DNA of 8,788 nt from CAYYMD01 sp964480425 (GTDB taxonomy: Bacteria > Planctomycetota > Phycisphaerae > SM23-33). Under the pieces are notes generated by a model, which saw nothing but the letters and a program-made list of their open reading frames with translations, searched no databases and was not told the DNA's origin. The position numbers were made by a program, and so were the translations under genes. The DNA lies in the NCBI GenBank assembly GCA_964480425.1, contig CAYZPY010000109.1:1-8788 (forward strand), given 5' to 3'. Positions 1 through 6,179 of this stretch are shown here, piece after piece. Each line of letters starts with the position of its first letter. The first letter of the stretch is position 1.

Positions 1-1588
1 GGGCAAGTGCGATGTTATAGTTCACGATGGCGGTGAGAACCTCGCGCCGGGCGACGGCGAGTCTCTGCTGGGTGTTGAGCTTAAGTTGTAGAAATTCCGG
101 TGTGAGTTGTCCGCGGATGCGCTCGATGTCTTCGATGGCGCGAAGTTCTTTCCGGGTGGCAGACACCGCGCTTCGCTGAAGCCTTATTTTTTCAAACGTT
201 CTGTAGATTTCCCTTACCTGGCTGCGGATGCTCGAAGCGATCCGGTCGGCGGTGGTTTGCAGTTGCGAGATCGCCTGGCTGCGCTCCAGGCGGCGCGATC
301 GCAACTGTGCTTCCCGCTGGCGGTTGCCGATGGGATACTCGAACATCAGCGACACCGAGTAACCTATGTAGTTGCCGGTGTGGAACCAGTCGAACGACTC
401 GTGAGGCGAACCGCCCAGCCCATGCAACTGGGTCGAGGCGGAGATGTCCAGACGGGGAAGCGTCTGATTCCTGGCGATGTACACGTTAATGTCCGCCGAG
501 TCGATGGCCAGGCGCGCCCGCCGAAGGGCGGGACTGTACGTCAGCGCCGTCAGCAGCTGATCCTCGACGTCGACGTTCACTTCCCTGTCGCTCGGCGGCG
601 TGGTGGTGACGACCAGACCGTCGAATATCGTGTTGAACGCTTCGTGGGAGACCAGTCTTCCCAGCCGGTCGCGGGCGTCGTCGAACTGCTTTTCGGCCTG
701 GTCGAGCGCTACGCGGCGCGTATGCACGGCGGCCTCGGTCTGCTTTATCTGCACTGCCGTGGCGTCCAGGTCTGACCGCGCAATCAGACGCCTGAGAGTC
801 TCGGCGGTATCGGACAGGAGGTCTTGCTGAATCTCCACGTTCCGCGACGCCTGCCAAAGCGTCCAGTACGCCGCGATGATCTCCAGAAGCACCTCCTCGA
901 CGCCCTGCTGGAACTGCGCCAGCGAAGTCTTGTAGTCGGTCCGCGCCAGTTGGAGCGTGGCGAGGTTGAATTTAGGCCAAGCGTCTCGCAGCAGCGGCTG
1001 GGTCACCTCCAGGACAAGTCTGGGCTCGTAGCGCTTGTCGAGGCTTGCAAAAGTGGAATCGTCCCACGTGCGGGTGAACGTCCAACTCAACGACCATTCG
1101 GCGCCGGTAACGGCCTTTTGCTTCAGACCCGCCTCGAATTCCTGAACCTTGCTTTGACCGCCGAAAAATTCCGCAAGCGGGCGCTCGTCAACCTTTTCGT
1201 AAGTGTACGACCCGAAGATGACGTAATCGAATTCCGCGGCGGCCTGGATCATCTCCTGGCGGGCGATGGCGGGTGTGAAACTCACCACCCGGATGTCAGG
1301 ATTGTTCTCCAGCGCCGCTATGATGACATCCAGAATCGAAATCTCGATCAGGGGACGTTGCGTTTCAGGGTCCTGCTTGACCTCGATGCCGAGTGGAGCG
1401 GTGGTGGGCGCAGGGGTCAGGAGGTCCAGCCCGCGGTATCCGCGCCGAGGGTGGGGACCGCGACGGGAGAGCTCTTCCTGGTAGCGGCTGATCAGGCCGG
1501 GCGCGAACGTCCCGGGCCGGACGCACCCACCAAGCGTCAGGAGAACAGATGCGGTAAGTATCGGCGTAAAAAATGTGGATTTTTTCAT
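1..1588 (-). CDS. TolC/OprM-type outer membrane efflux lipoprotein, 3' end cut by window edge
   Basis: Reading the minus strand from the ATG at 1588 gives 529 codons with no stop, running off the window at base 1. The N-terminus is a lipoprotein signal peptide: Lys2-Lys3, a hydrophobic stretch, then the lipobox LGGC with Cys22 as the acylation site. The rest is long, polar and helical with Gln/Ala/Leu/Arg-rich coiled-coil segments in two halves (roughly residues 205-315 and 425-529), as in the outer membrane factor (OEP) family whose trimers form the exit duct of tripartite efflux or type I secretion pumps. Diagnostic stretches are VTQPLLRDAW (about 200-209), EEVLLEIIAAYWTLWQASR (about 231-249), an SYSP/PALRRARLAIDSADINV-like region after about 355, FEYPIGNRQREAQL (about 418-431) and the near-terminal NYNIALA. 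Probably only a few tens of residues are missing. No strong Shine-Dalgarno is seen. Pump partners are likely beyond the window. Substrate is unknown. Confidence 0.88.
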   Translation of the reverse strand, partial: MKKSTFFTPILTASVLLTLGGCVRPGTFAPGLISRYQEELSRRGPHPRRGYRGLDLLTPAPTTAPLGIEVKQDPETQRPLIEISILDVIIAALENNPDIRVVSFTPAIARQEMIQAAAEFDYVIFGSYTYEKVDERPLAEFFGGQSKVQEFEAGLKQKAVTGAEWSLSWTFTRTWDDSTFASLDKRYEPRLVLEVTQPLLRDAWPKFNLATLQLARTDYKTSLAQFQQGVEEVLLEIIAAYWTLWQASRNVEIQQDLLSDTAETLRRLIARSDLDATAVQIKQTEAAVHTRRVALDQAEKQFDDARDRLGRLVSHEAFNTIFDGLVVTTTPPSDREVNVDVEDQLLTALTYSPALRRARLAIDSADINVYIARNQTLPRLDISASTQLHGLGGSPHESFDWFHTGNYIGYSVSLMFEYPIGNRQREAQLRSRRLERSQAISQLQTTADRIASSIRSQVREIYRTFEKIRLQRSAVSATRKELRAIEDIERIRGQLTPEFLQLKLNTQQRLAVARREVLTAIVNYNIALA

Positions 1589-1704
1589 TTTCAAACGTCG
1601 GGTTATATAATTGCCGACCGTCCTGTTAGAGTTTCGGAATAAATTGCGGCCTGGCATAACTTTTATTAGAACAAGTTGTATCGAACGTGATTTGAAATTC
1701 AAGA

Positions 1705-1710
1705 TATAAT
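1705..1710 (+). promoter_or_regulatory. candidate -10 box (TATAAT) for phosphomannomutase
   Basis: A perfect sigma-70-type -10 hexamer, predicted to start transcription near 1717 and leave a leader of about 34 nt. The same octamer GATATAAT occurs before the permease gene at 6047-6054. The lack of a recognisable -35 keeps confidence moderate. Confidence 0.45.
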
Positions 1711-1737
1711 ATGATAATTGGAACCTGATGCGCCTGT

Positions 1738-1744
1738 GAAAGGA
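1738..1744 (+). promoter_or_regulatory. ribosome binding site fixing the mutase start
   Basis: GAAAGGA lies 6 nt before the ATG at 1751. It favours that ATG over the in-frame TTG at 1718, which would add 11 residues with no family resemblance and would begin immediately at the predicted transcription start. Confidence 0.6.
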
Positions 1745-1750
1745 TTTGAT

Positions 1751-3136
1751 ATGTCGATACTTGACAAAGTATTCAAGGCCTATGACATACGCGGAATCTA
1801 CGGCGAGGAGATAACCGAGGACCTCGCCTGGAAGGTCGGACACGCCACCGGACAGTTTCTGCGGAGCTTATTGAGCGGGTATGAGCGCGGTCAGGCGGCC
1901 AGCAACCGCATCGTGCTCGGTCGCGACATGCGCCCGCACAGCGATTCGCTGGCAGAGGCGCTTATCGAGGGCGTCACCGCCAGCGGCACCGGCGTGGTCG
2001 ACATCGGACAATGCGACACGCCGATGGTGTACTTCGCTATTAATCACCTCGGCACCTGCGGGGGTATCCAGATAACCGCATCGCACAATCCCATGGAGTA
2101 CAACGGTTTCAAGATCTCAGGCGCCGGCGCACGACCGATCGGTCAGAACACGGGTCTGAAGGAAATCAGGCACATAGTCTCCACGCTGCGTAGGATGCCG
2201 TCATCGGCGTCCATTGCCTCGGAGGTCGTGCGCCAGGACCTGTGGGACGATTATCGAGGGCACGTGATGAAGTTTTTCCGTCCCGCCCGGCGGATAAAGG
2301 TCGCCGCCGATGCATCCAACGGCATGGGCGGAAAGATGATGCCCCAGGTCTTCGGCGACGCCGCGGTCGATCTGGTGCCGCTGAACTTCGAAATCGGAAA
2401 GGGCTTCTCGCACCCGCCCAACCCCCTGGTCGAGGCGAACCTCAAGCAGCTCAAGTCCGCCGTAAAGAAGAAAAGCGTCGAGATGGGCATATGCCTCGAC
2501 GGCGACGCCGACCGGTGCATGTTCGTGGACGAGAACGGACAGATTGTCGGATGCGACCTGCTGACCGCGCTGTTGGCCAGGTACTTCCTGCGCGATAATC
2601 CCGGCTCGATGGTGGTTTACGACCTCCGCTCGTCCCGCGTGGTGCCCGAGGAGATTCGCGCGGCCGGGGGCGTGCCCAGACGAGAGCGGGTTGGACACGC
2701 ATTCATGAAAAAGGCGATGGCCGACGGGCACGGCGTCTTCGGCGGCGAACTCTCGGGGCATTTCTATTTTCGCGACAACTACAACTGCGACTCCGGCGCC
2801 ATCGCGTTCGCCACGGCCGTTACCGTTCTGGCAGAGCAGAACAGGCCTTTCAGCGAGATAATGGCCCCGATGAGGAGATACTGCCAGAGCGGCGAGATAA
2901 ATTTCGAGGTCGAGGACAAGGACGCCATGATGAAACAAATCGCCGAAAAGTTCTCCGGCGCCGAGGTGGACTGGCTTGACGGCGTCACCCTCCAGTTCGA
3001 AGACTGGTGGTGCAATGTTCGTCCCTCAAACACCGAGCCGCTGCTGAGATTGAACCTCGAGGCCAAAGACGAGCAACTGCTGAAGGAAAAACTACAGGCC
3101 GTCAAGGAACTGCTCGGCGAACCGGTGGAGCATTAA
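1751..3136 (+). CDS. manB: phosphomannomutase/phosphoglucomutase (alpha-D-phosphohexomutase family)
   Basis: A complete 461-residue member of the phosphohexomutase superfamily (COG1109), a normal length for the family. It interconverts hexose 6- and 1-phosphates in the cytosol, feeding GDP-mannose or UDP-glucose and so surface polysaccharide synthesis. The four active-site motifs are present in order: FKAYDIRG at the N-terminus; the phosphoserine loop TASHNP (about residue 110); the metal-binding loop DGDADR (about 250); the sugar-recognition GGELSGH (about 330); and the phosphate-binding RPSNTEP near the C-terminus. The ATG start is preferred because MSILDKVFKAYDIRG matches usual family starts and follows a good ribosome binding site. 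It stands alone on its strand, divergent from the lipoprotein gene and convergent with hisF. Mannose versus glucose preference cannot be read from sequence, so the symbol is tentative. Confidence 0.93.
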   Translation: MSILDKVFKAYDIRGIYGEEITEDLAWKVGHATGQFLRSLLSGYERGQAASNRIVLGRDMRPHSDSLAEALIEGVTASGTGVVDIGQCDTPMVYFAINHLGTCGGIQITASHNPMEYNGFKISGAGARPIGQNTGLKEIRHIVSTLRRMPSSASIASEVVRQDLWDDYRGHVMKFFRPARRIKVAADASNGMGGKMMPQVFGDAAVDLVPLNFEIGKGFSHPPNPLVEANLKQLKSAVKKKSVEMGICLDGDADRCMFVDENGQIVGCDLLTALLARYFLRDNPGSMVVYDLRSSRVVPEEIRAAGGVPRRERVGHAFMKKAMADGHGVFGGELSGHFYFRDNYNCDSGAIAFATAVTVLAEQNRPFSEIMAPMRRYCQSGEINFEVEDKDAMMKQIAEKFSGAEVDWLDGVTLQFEDWWCNVRPSNTEPLLRLNLEAKDEQLLKEKLQAVKELLGEPVEH

Positions 3137-3161
3137 ATTTCAAATCTCAAATCTCAGATTT
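3135..3161. repeat. short AT-rich repeat between manB and hisF stops
   Basis: The 24-bp convergent gap is almost wholly repeat. It starts within the mutase stop codon (AAATTT, 3135-3140), continues as CAAATCT twice in tandem (3141-3147, 3148-3154), and ends in the palindrome AAATCT-C-AGATTT (3149-3161), whose last base is in the hisF stop codon. The 14-mer AAATTTCAAATCTC (3135-3148) recurs exactly, in reverse orientation, at 5433-5446. A one-base loop makes it a poor terminator; it looks more like a dispersed repeat. Confidence 0.6.
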
Positions 3162-3925
3162 TATGTCTTGACCGGTATTCCCTTTGAGGCAAGGTGCTCT
3201 TTCATCTGGGCGATGGTGAATTTTCCGTAGTGGGCAATCGAGGCCACCAGAACCGCCTCGGCGTGTCCTTCCAGTATCGCCTCGGAGAGGTGCTCCAGTT
3301 CGCCCGCCCCACCTGATGCGATTACCGGCACGTCAACCGCGTCGGCCACTGCACGTGTCATTGGTATGTCGTATCCGGCCTGGGTGCCGTCGGCGTCCAT
3401 GCTCGTAGGCAGCAGCGTCCCGGCGCCCATCGCCACGACCTTTTGGGCCCATTGGATCGCGTCTATGCCGGCGCCCCGGCGCCCGCCCTCGACCATAACC
3501 TCGAAGCCCAACGGCAGCGACTCGCTGCCGCGCGTGTCTATCGCAACGGTGATTTTTTCCGGGCCGAATTTCTCCGCCGCCTCGGAAACCAACTCGGGAC
3601 GCCTCACGGCCGCGGTGTTGACCGACACCTTGTCGGCGCCTGCCTCGAACATCCGTTCCATGTCGTCGGTGCTCGATATCCCCCCGCCCACCGTCAGCGG
3701 CACGGAAATCCGCTCTGCCGTGCGCCGCACGGCCTCTATCAGCGTCTTTCGCCCTTCGACGGTCGCCGTTATATCCAGAAACACCAGTTCGTCGGCACCG
3801 GCGTTGCTGTAGGCCTCGGCCGCGACGGCAGGGTCGCCCAGTTCCTTGATATCCACAAAATGAACGCCCTTGACCAGTTTTCCGTCCCGCGTGTCCAGGC
3901 AGGGGATTATCTTTTTGTACTCCAT
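3161..3925 (-). CDS. hisF: imidazole glycerol phosphate synthase cyclase subunit HisF
   Basis: A full-length 254-residue TIM-barrel protein. HisF takes ammonia from the glutaminase HisH and joins it to PRFAR, giving imidazole glycerol phosphate for histidine synthesis and AICAR for purines. It starts MEYKKIIPCLD, with catalytic Asp11 and Asp130 (VAID) both in place. The two phosphate-binding halves, LTVGGGI (77-83) and VIASGGAG (201-208), and TSMDADGTQAGYD (174-186) are also typical. The ATG at 3925 is chosen because GAAGGGA lies 5 nt upstream; the frame is open much further upstream but that part shadows the divergent gene. No other his gene is in the window, so it is separate from any his operon here. 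Of the ammonia-gate residues known in Thermotoga HisF, E46 and K99 are kept, R5 is Lys, and the E167 equivalent appears to be Thr170. Confidence 0.95.
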   Translation of the reverse strand: MEYKKIIPCLDTRDGKLVKGVHFVDIKELGDPAVAAEAYSNAGADELVFLDITATVEGRKTLIEAVRRTAERISVPLTVGGGISSTDDMERMFEAGADKVSVNTAAVRRPELVSEAAEKFGPEKITVAIDTRGSESLPLGFEVMVEGGRRGAGIDAIQWAQKVVAMGAGTLLPTSMDADGTQAGYDIPMTRAVADAVDVPVIASGGAGELEHLSEAILEGHAEAVLVASIAHYGKFTIAQMKEHLASKGIPVKT

Positions 3926-3930
3926 GATGT

Positions 3931-3937
3931 TCCCTTC
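3931..3937 (-). promoter_or_regulatory. ribosome binding site for hisF
   Basis: On the minus strand GAAGGGA sits 5 nt before the ATG at 3925. It settles the start within a reading frame that stays open for more than 200 codons upstream. Confidence 0.65.
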
Positions 3938-4022
3938 TCTTGGTTTCGGGTCCGGGTAGCGATTGGGCTTTCCCCGGACGCGCTTTGAAATAACTCCGCC
4001 GTCGTTTATTCTGTTGGCAAAG

Positions 4023-4028
4023 ATTGTA
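4023..4028 (-). promoter_or_regulatory. candidate -10 box (TACAAT) for hisF
   Basis: On the minus strand GATACAAT (4030-4023) is one base from the GATATAAT seen before two other genes. It lies about 97 nt before the hisF ATG and only a few bases before the divergent DUF2238 start. No convincing -35 is seen. Confidence 0.3.
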
Positions 4029-4033
4029 TCCAT

Positions 4034-4672
4034 ATGACTCGCGAAATGAAGCAAAAGTTTACTCATGGTATCCTGCTGGCCACGGGCGTGGCGGTGCTGG
4101 CGTGGTCGGCGGTGAGCCCGCACCACTGGCCCACCTGGGTCGCAGAGGTCGCCCCGGCCATCATCGGATGGGCGATAATGATCGCCGTCTACCGCCGATT
4201 CCGCTTCACCACGCTGGCGTACGCGGCGGCGTGGTTCTTCGGCGTCATACTCATCGTCGGCGGGCATTACACATACCAGCGCGTCCCGCCCGGGCTGTGG
4301 GCCCGCGACGCCCTGGGCCTGGCGCGCAACCATTACGACCGGTTCGGGCACTTCTCCCAGGGCTTCACCCCGGCGATTCTCGCACGCGAGGTGCTCCTGC
4401 GGACCAGCCCGCTGAGGGCGGGCAAGTGGCTGTTCTTTGTCGTGATTTGCATCGCGGTGGCGATATCGGCGGGCTACGAACTTTTCGAGTGGGGCTCTGC
4501 GACGGTCGTCGGCGAGAGCGGCGCCGATGAGTTCATCGCCGCACAGGGCGACAAGTGGGATGCACAAAAGGACATGTTCATGGCGCTGCTGGGCGCGCTT
4601 GCGGCGCAATTATTTCTGGCGCGATACCACGACCGCGCAATCGCCCGCATCGTCGGAGAGACGCAATGCTGA
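4034..4672 (+). CDS. DUF2238 (YjdF-like) inner membrane protein
   Basis: A 212-residue integral membrane protein matching my recollection of the DUF2238/YjdF family, whose biochemical function is unknown. Five or so hydrophobic segments are visible (about residues 11-28, 38-53, 60-78, 132-147 and 182-196). Conserved polar motifs sit at their edges: GGHYTYQRVP (76-85), NHYDRFGHFSQGFTPA (99-114), ARE (117-119), YELFEW (148-153) and QGDKWDAQKDM (171-181). The many conserved His, Asp and Glu residues suggest an enzymatic or metal site at the membrane face, which is inference. The start at 4034 lacks a clear Shine-Dalgarno; the in-frame ATG at 4046 is an alternative. It heads a unit with exonuclease III, whose ATG lies inside this gene's last codons, and is divergent from hisF with 108 bp between them. 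Confidence 0.8.
   Translation: MTREMKQKFTHGILLATGVAVLAWSAVSPHHWPTWVAEVAPAIIGWAIMIAVYRRFRFTTLAYAAAWFFGVILIVGGHYTYQRVPPGLWARDALGLARNHYDRFGHFSQGFTPAILAREVLLRTSPLRAGKWLFFVVICIAVAISAGYELFEWGSATVVGESGADEFIAAQGDKWDAQKDMFMALLGALAAQLFLARYHDRAIARIVGETQC
4655..4660 (+). promoter_or_regulatory. ribosome binding site for exonuclease III inside the upstream gene
   Basis: GGAGAG lies 5 nt before the ATG at 4666, within the last codons of the DUF2238 gene. It decides the start: the frame opens earlier at 4555, but the extra 37 residues are a shadow of the upstream gene. Confidence 0.65.
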
Positions 4673-5448
4673 TAGCGACGTTCAACTGCAACTCGATACG
4701 CGCGCGGCTGCCGATCGTGCTGGATTGGCTCGAAAAATACTCCCCAGACGTGCTCGCCCTCCAGGAGACCAAGTGCACCGATGAGATGTTTCCGGTGGGG
4801 GATTTTGAAGACGCCGGCTGGCACGTGGCGTTCCGCGGGCAGAAGGGCTACAACGGCGTGGCCATGGTGACGAAGGACGCCCCGGATGAAGTGTCGTTCG
4901 GCCTGGGCGACGACGAGGGACAAAGCGCCCCGCGACTTGCGTGCATTAAGTACGCCGACGCGCAGGTGCTGAACACCTATGTGCCGCAGGGTTATGAACT
5001 GGGCACGGAGAAGTTCGTCTTCAAGCTCGAGTGGTTCGTCCGCCTGCGGGATTACCTCGCCGAGCGGTTCGACGCCAAAAAGACGCCGCTTGTGTGGGTG
5101 GGCGACCTGAACGTCGCCCCGGAGCCCAAGGACGTTTACGACCACGACCGCATCTGGCCGCACGTGTGCCACTGCAAGGAAGTCATCGACGCGTTCAACG
5201 CCGTGGTCCGGTGGGGGTTTGTGGACGTGTTCCGCAAGCACGTGCCGGATGAGGGCGTGTTTACGTTCTGGGACTACCGCATGCCGCGGGCGCTGGACGC
5301 CAACCGTGGATGGCGACTGGACCACGTGCTGGCCACAAGGCCCCTGGCCGATAAGTCGACTGAAGCGTTCGTGGACGTCGAGCCCCGTCGCAGACGCGAC
5401 CCCAAACCATCCGACCATACCTTCGTCGCAGCGAGATTTGAAATTTGA
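4666..5448 (+). CDS. xth: exodeoxyribonuclease III (AP endonuclease, ExoIII family)
   Basis: A complete 260-residue metal-dependent nuclease of the endonuclease/exonuclease/phosphatase fold. It cuts DNA at abasic sites in base-excision repair and usually also has 3'-5' exonuclease and 3'-phosphatase activity. All catalytic landmarks are present: FNCNSIRAR (6-14), QET with metal ligand Glu34, TYVPQG with Tyr105, GDLN with Asp147 and Asn149, FWDYR (201-205), LDH (218-220) and the terminal SDH with Asp250 and His251. Length is normal. The ATG overlaps the DUF2238 stop by 7 nt, so translation is probably coupled. The last codons (Arg-Phe-Glu-Ile-stop) lie within the AT-rich repeat at 5433-5446, so the tail after the catalytic His appears to be repeat-derived. 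Confidence 0.95.
   Translation: MLIATFNCNSIRARLPIVLDWLEKYSPDVLALQETKCTDEMFPVGDFEDAGWHVAFRGQKGYNGVAMVTKDAPDEVSFGLGDDEGQSAPRLACIKYADAQVLNTYVPQGYELGTEKFVFKLEWFVRLRDYLAERFDAKKTPLVWVGDLNVAPEPKDVYDHDRIWPHVCHCKEVIDAFNAVVRWGFVDVFRKHVPDEGVFTFWDYRMPRALDANRGWRLDHVLATRPLADKSTEAFVDVEPRRRRDPKPSDHTFVAARFEI
5433..5446. repeat. 14-nt repeat copy encoding the end of exonuclease III
   Basis: GAGATTTGAAATTT here is the exact reverse complement of AAATTTCAAATCTC at 3135-3148 in the manB-hisF gap. It covers most of the final codons of the nuclease, up to the base before its stop codon. A related but shorter match, GATTTGAAATT, is at 1689-1699 upstream of the mutase promoter. Confidence 0.55.
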
Positions 5449-5455
5449 ACGTAAC

Positions 5456-5468
5456 GCGGGCATCCCGC
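5456..5468 (+). other. small GC hairpin after exonuclease III
   Basis: GCGGG-CAT-CCCGC forms a 5-bp stem with a 3-nt loop just after the nuclease stop. There is no T run behind it, so it is not a standard intrinsic terminator; it could be a weak attenuating or mRNA-stabilising hairpin ahead of the YjbQ gene, or chance. Confidence 0.3.
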
Positions 5469-5484
5469 CCATGACACGATGAAT

Positions 5485-5488
5485 GGAG
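5485..5488 (+). promoter_or_regulatory. ribosome binding site for the YjbQ gene
   Basis: GGAG lies 7 nt before the ATG at 5496 and supports that start over the out-of-frame ATG codons at 5471 and 5479. Confidence 0.55.
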
Positions 5489-5495
5489 ATTTCCA

Positions 5496-5915
5496 ATGAC
5501 TGTTTACCAGAGCGAAGTTGAGATTAAAACCACAGGCCATCGCGACATGCACGACATCACCGGCCGGATCGCACAGGCGGTGAGAGACTCGAAAATCGGC
5601 ACTGGAATCGTCAACGTCCACAACGTCGGCTCGACCGGGACGGTGGGGACGATAGAGTTCGAGCCGGGCCTGAAGCGCGACCTGCCCGAGATGCTGGACA
5701 AGCTCATACCGCCCAGCCGCGCCTACGGCCACGAGCAGGCCTGGCACGACGGAAACGGCCACTCGCACCTCCAGGCCACCGCCATGGGCCCCTCGCTGAC
5801 CGTGCCTGTATCCCAAGGACAACTCGTCCTTGGCACCTGGCAGCAAATCTTCCACTTAGAATGCGACATTAAACCGCGCCGGCGAAAGGTTGTAATCACT
5901 GTCGTGGGGGAATAA
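5496..5915 (+). CDS. YjbQ family protein (UPF0047, secondary thiamine-phosphate synthase type)
   Basis: A complete 139-residue single-domain protein of the YjbQ/UPF0047 family, the normal length. Some members show weak thiamine-phosphate synthase activity when overexpressed, but the true cellular role is not settled. The conserved half is clear: WHDGNGHSHLQA (83-94) with candidate metal-binding His84, His89 and His91, then GPSLTVPV (98-105), GTWQQIFHLECD (113-124) and the closing RRRKVVITVVGE. In the middle, where E. coli YjbQ has HTSASLTLNEN, this protein has GSTGTVGTIEFEPGL (45-59), a variant I recall from a separate subgroup. It follows exonuclease III by 47 nt on the same strand and probably shares its transcript. 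A functional link to the repair enzyme is not implied by sequence. Confidence 0.88.
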   Translation: MTVYQSEVEIKTTGHRDMHDITGRIAQAVRDSKIGTGIVNVHNVGSTGTVGTIEFEPGLKRDLPEMLDKLIPPSRAYGHEQAWHDGNGHSHLQATAMGPSLTVPVSQGQLVLGTWQQIFHLECDIKPRRRKVVITVVGE

Positions 5916-6048
5916 ATAGCTGTGAATAACGCGAATTATATTTTAGTCCGTGAAATTCCGATGTTCATCGAGACATGGGGTATCCGTTAAACTCCATAGA
6001 TGCAGCCGGCGAATAACTTTAGCCGATGTCGTGTTTTGCGAGGGATGA

Positions 6049-6054
6049 TATAAT
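6049..6054 (+). promoter_or_regulatory. candidate -10 box (TATAAT) for the permease gene
   Basis: A perfect TATAAT within GATATAAT, the same octamer as before manB. It would give a leader of roughly 120 nt containing the inverted repeat at 6064-6163. No matching -35 at usual spacing is visible. Confidence 0.35.
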
Positions 6055-6063
6055 TGAATACAA

Positions 6064-6163
6064 CGTCGCAGAGGCGCGGAGAAACAGAGCCATTATAAAA
6101 TTTATCTCGATTGCTATTTGTGAATATCTGTAACTCTGCTTCCTCTACTAACTCTGCGTCTGC
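6064..6163. repeat. imperfect inverted repeat in the permease leader
   Basis: The left arm (6064-6089) contains CGCAGAGGCGCGGAG and ends AACAGAG; the right arm (6131-6163), read on the minus strand, contains ACGCAGAG and ends GAAGCAGAG. Both are built of (C/G)AGAG units, and about 41 nt of AT-rich sequence separate them. It resembles the GCAGAG-type dispersed repeats found between genes in several bacterial lineages. No transposase is near. The right arm ends 4 nt before the permease ribosome binding site, so a stem here could affect translation; that is inference. Confidence 0.5.
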
Positions 6164-6167
6164 AACC

Positions 6168-6172
6168 AAAGG
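6168..6172 (+). promoter_or_regulatory. ribosome binding site for the permease
   Basis: AAAGG lies 7 nt before the ATG at 6180. It favours this start over the in-frame TTG at 6111, whose 23-residue extension translates the repeat arm into a Ser/Asn/Ala-rich stretch with no family resemblance. Confidence 0.55.
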
Positions 6173-6179
6173 TTCTCGC

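Larger units (their letters stand above)
1589..1750. promoter_or_regulatory. divergent promoter region between efflux lipoprotein and phosphomannomutase
   Basis: This AT-rich stretch separates two genes transcribed away from each other. On the plus strand a perfect TATAAT lies at 1705-1710 inside GATATAAT, about 40 nt before the mutase ATG, but no good -35 box is found at 16-18 bp. A short inverted repeat, TTGAA-A-TTCAA (1692-1702), sits just upstream of that -10 box and could be an operator or chance. On the minus strand an AT-rich TTATATAA lies about 20 nt before the lipoprotein ATG and may be its -10 region, again without a clear -35. Confidence 0.45.

Noticed and set aside
107..1642. Long plus-strand open frames of 222 and 272 residues
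   Set aside because: They lie opposite the continuous 529-codon minus-strand lipoprotein frame, which has a signal peptide and family motifs; the plus frames are Arg/Gly-rich with no recognisable domain.
2201..2938. 245-residue minus-strand frame inside the mutase gene
   Set aside because: It mirrors a gene with all four phosphohexomutase motifs; GC-rich codon use often leaves the opposite strand open.
3926..4609. N-terminal extension of hisF by over 200 residues
   Set aside because: The extension is low-complexity Arg-rich shadow of the DUF2238 gene; a good ribosome binding site precedes the ATG at 3925 and the protein then begins as HisF normally does.
4474..5496. 340-residue minus-strand frame opposite exonuclease III
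   Set aside because: The plus strand carries an intact nuclease with every catalytic residue; the minus frame is His/Val/Arg-rich with no domain.
6007..6025. CGGC...GCCG hairpin in the gap before the permease
   Set aside because: Only four base pairs with an 11-nt loop and no T run; too weak to call a terminator or riboswitch.
6111..6179. TTG start adding 23 residues to the permease
   Set aside because: The added residues are a translation of the repeat arm, and a ribosome binding site precedes the ATG at 6180.
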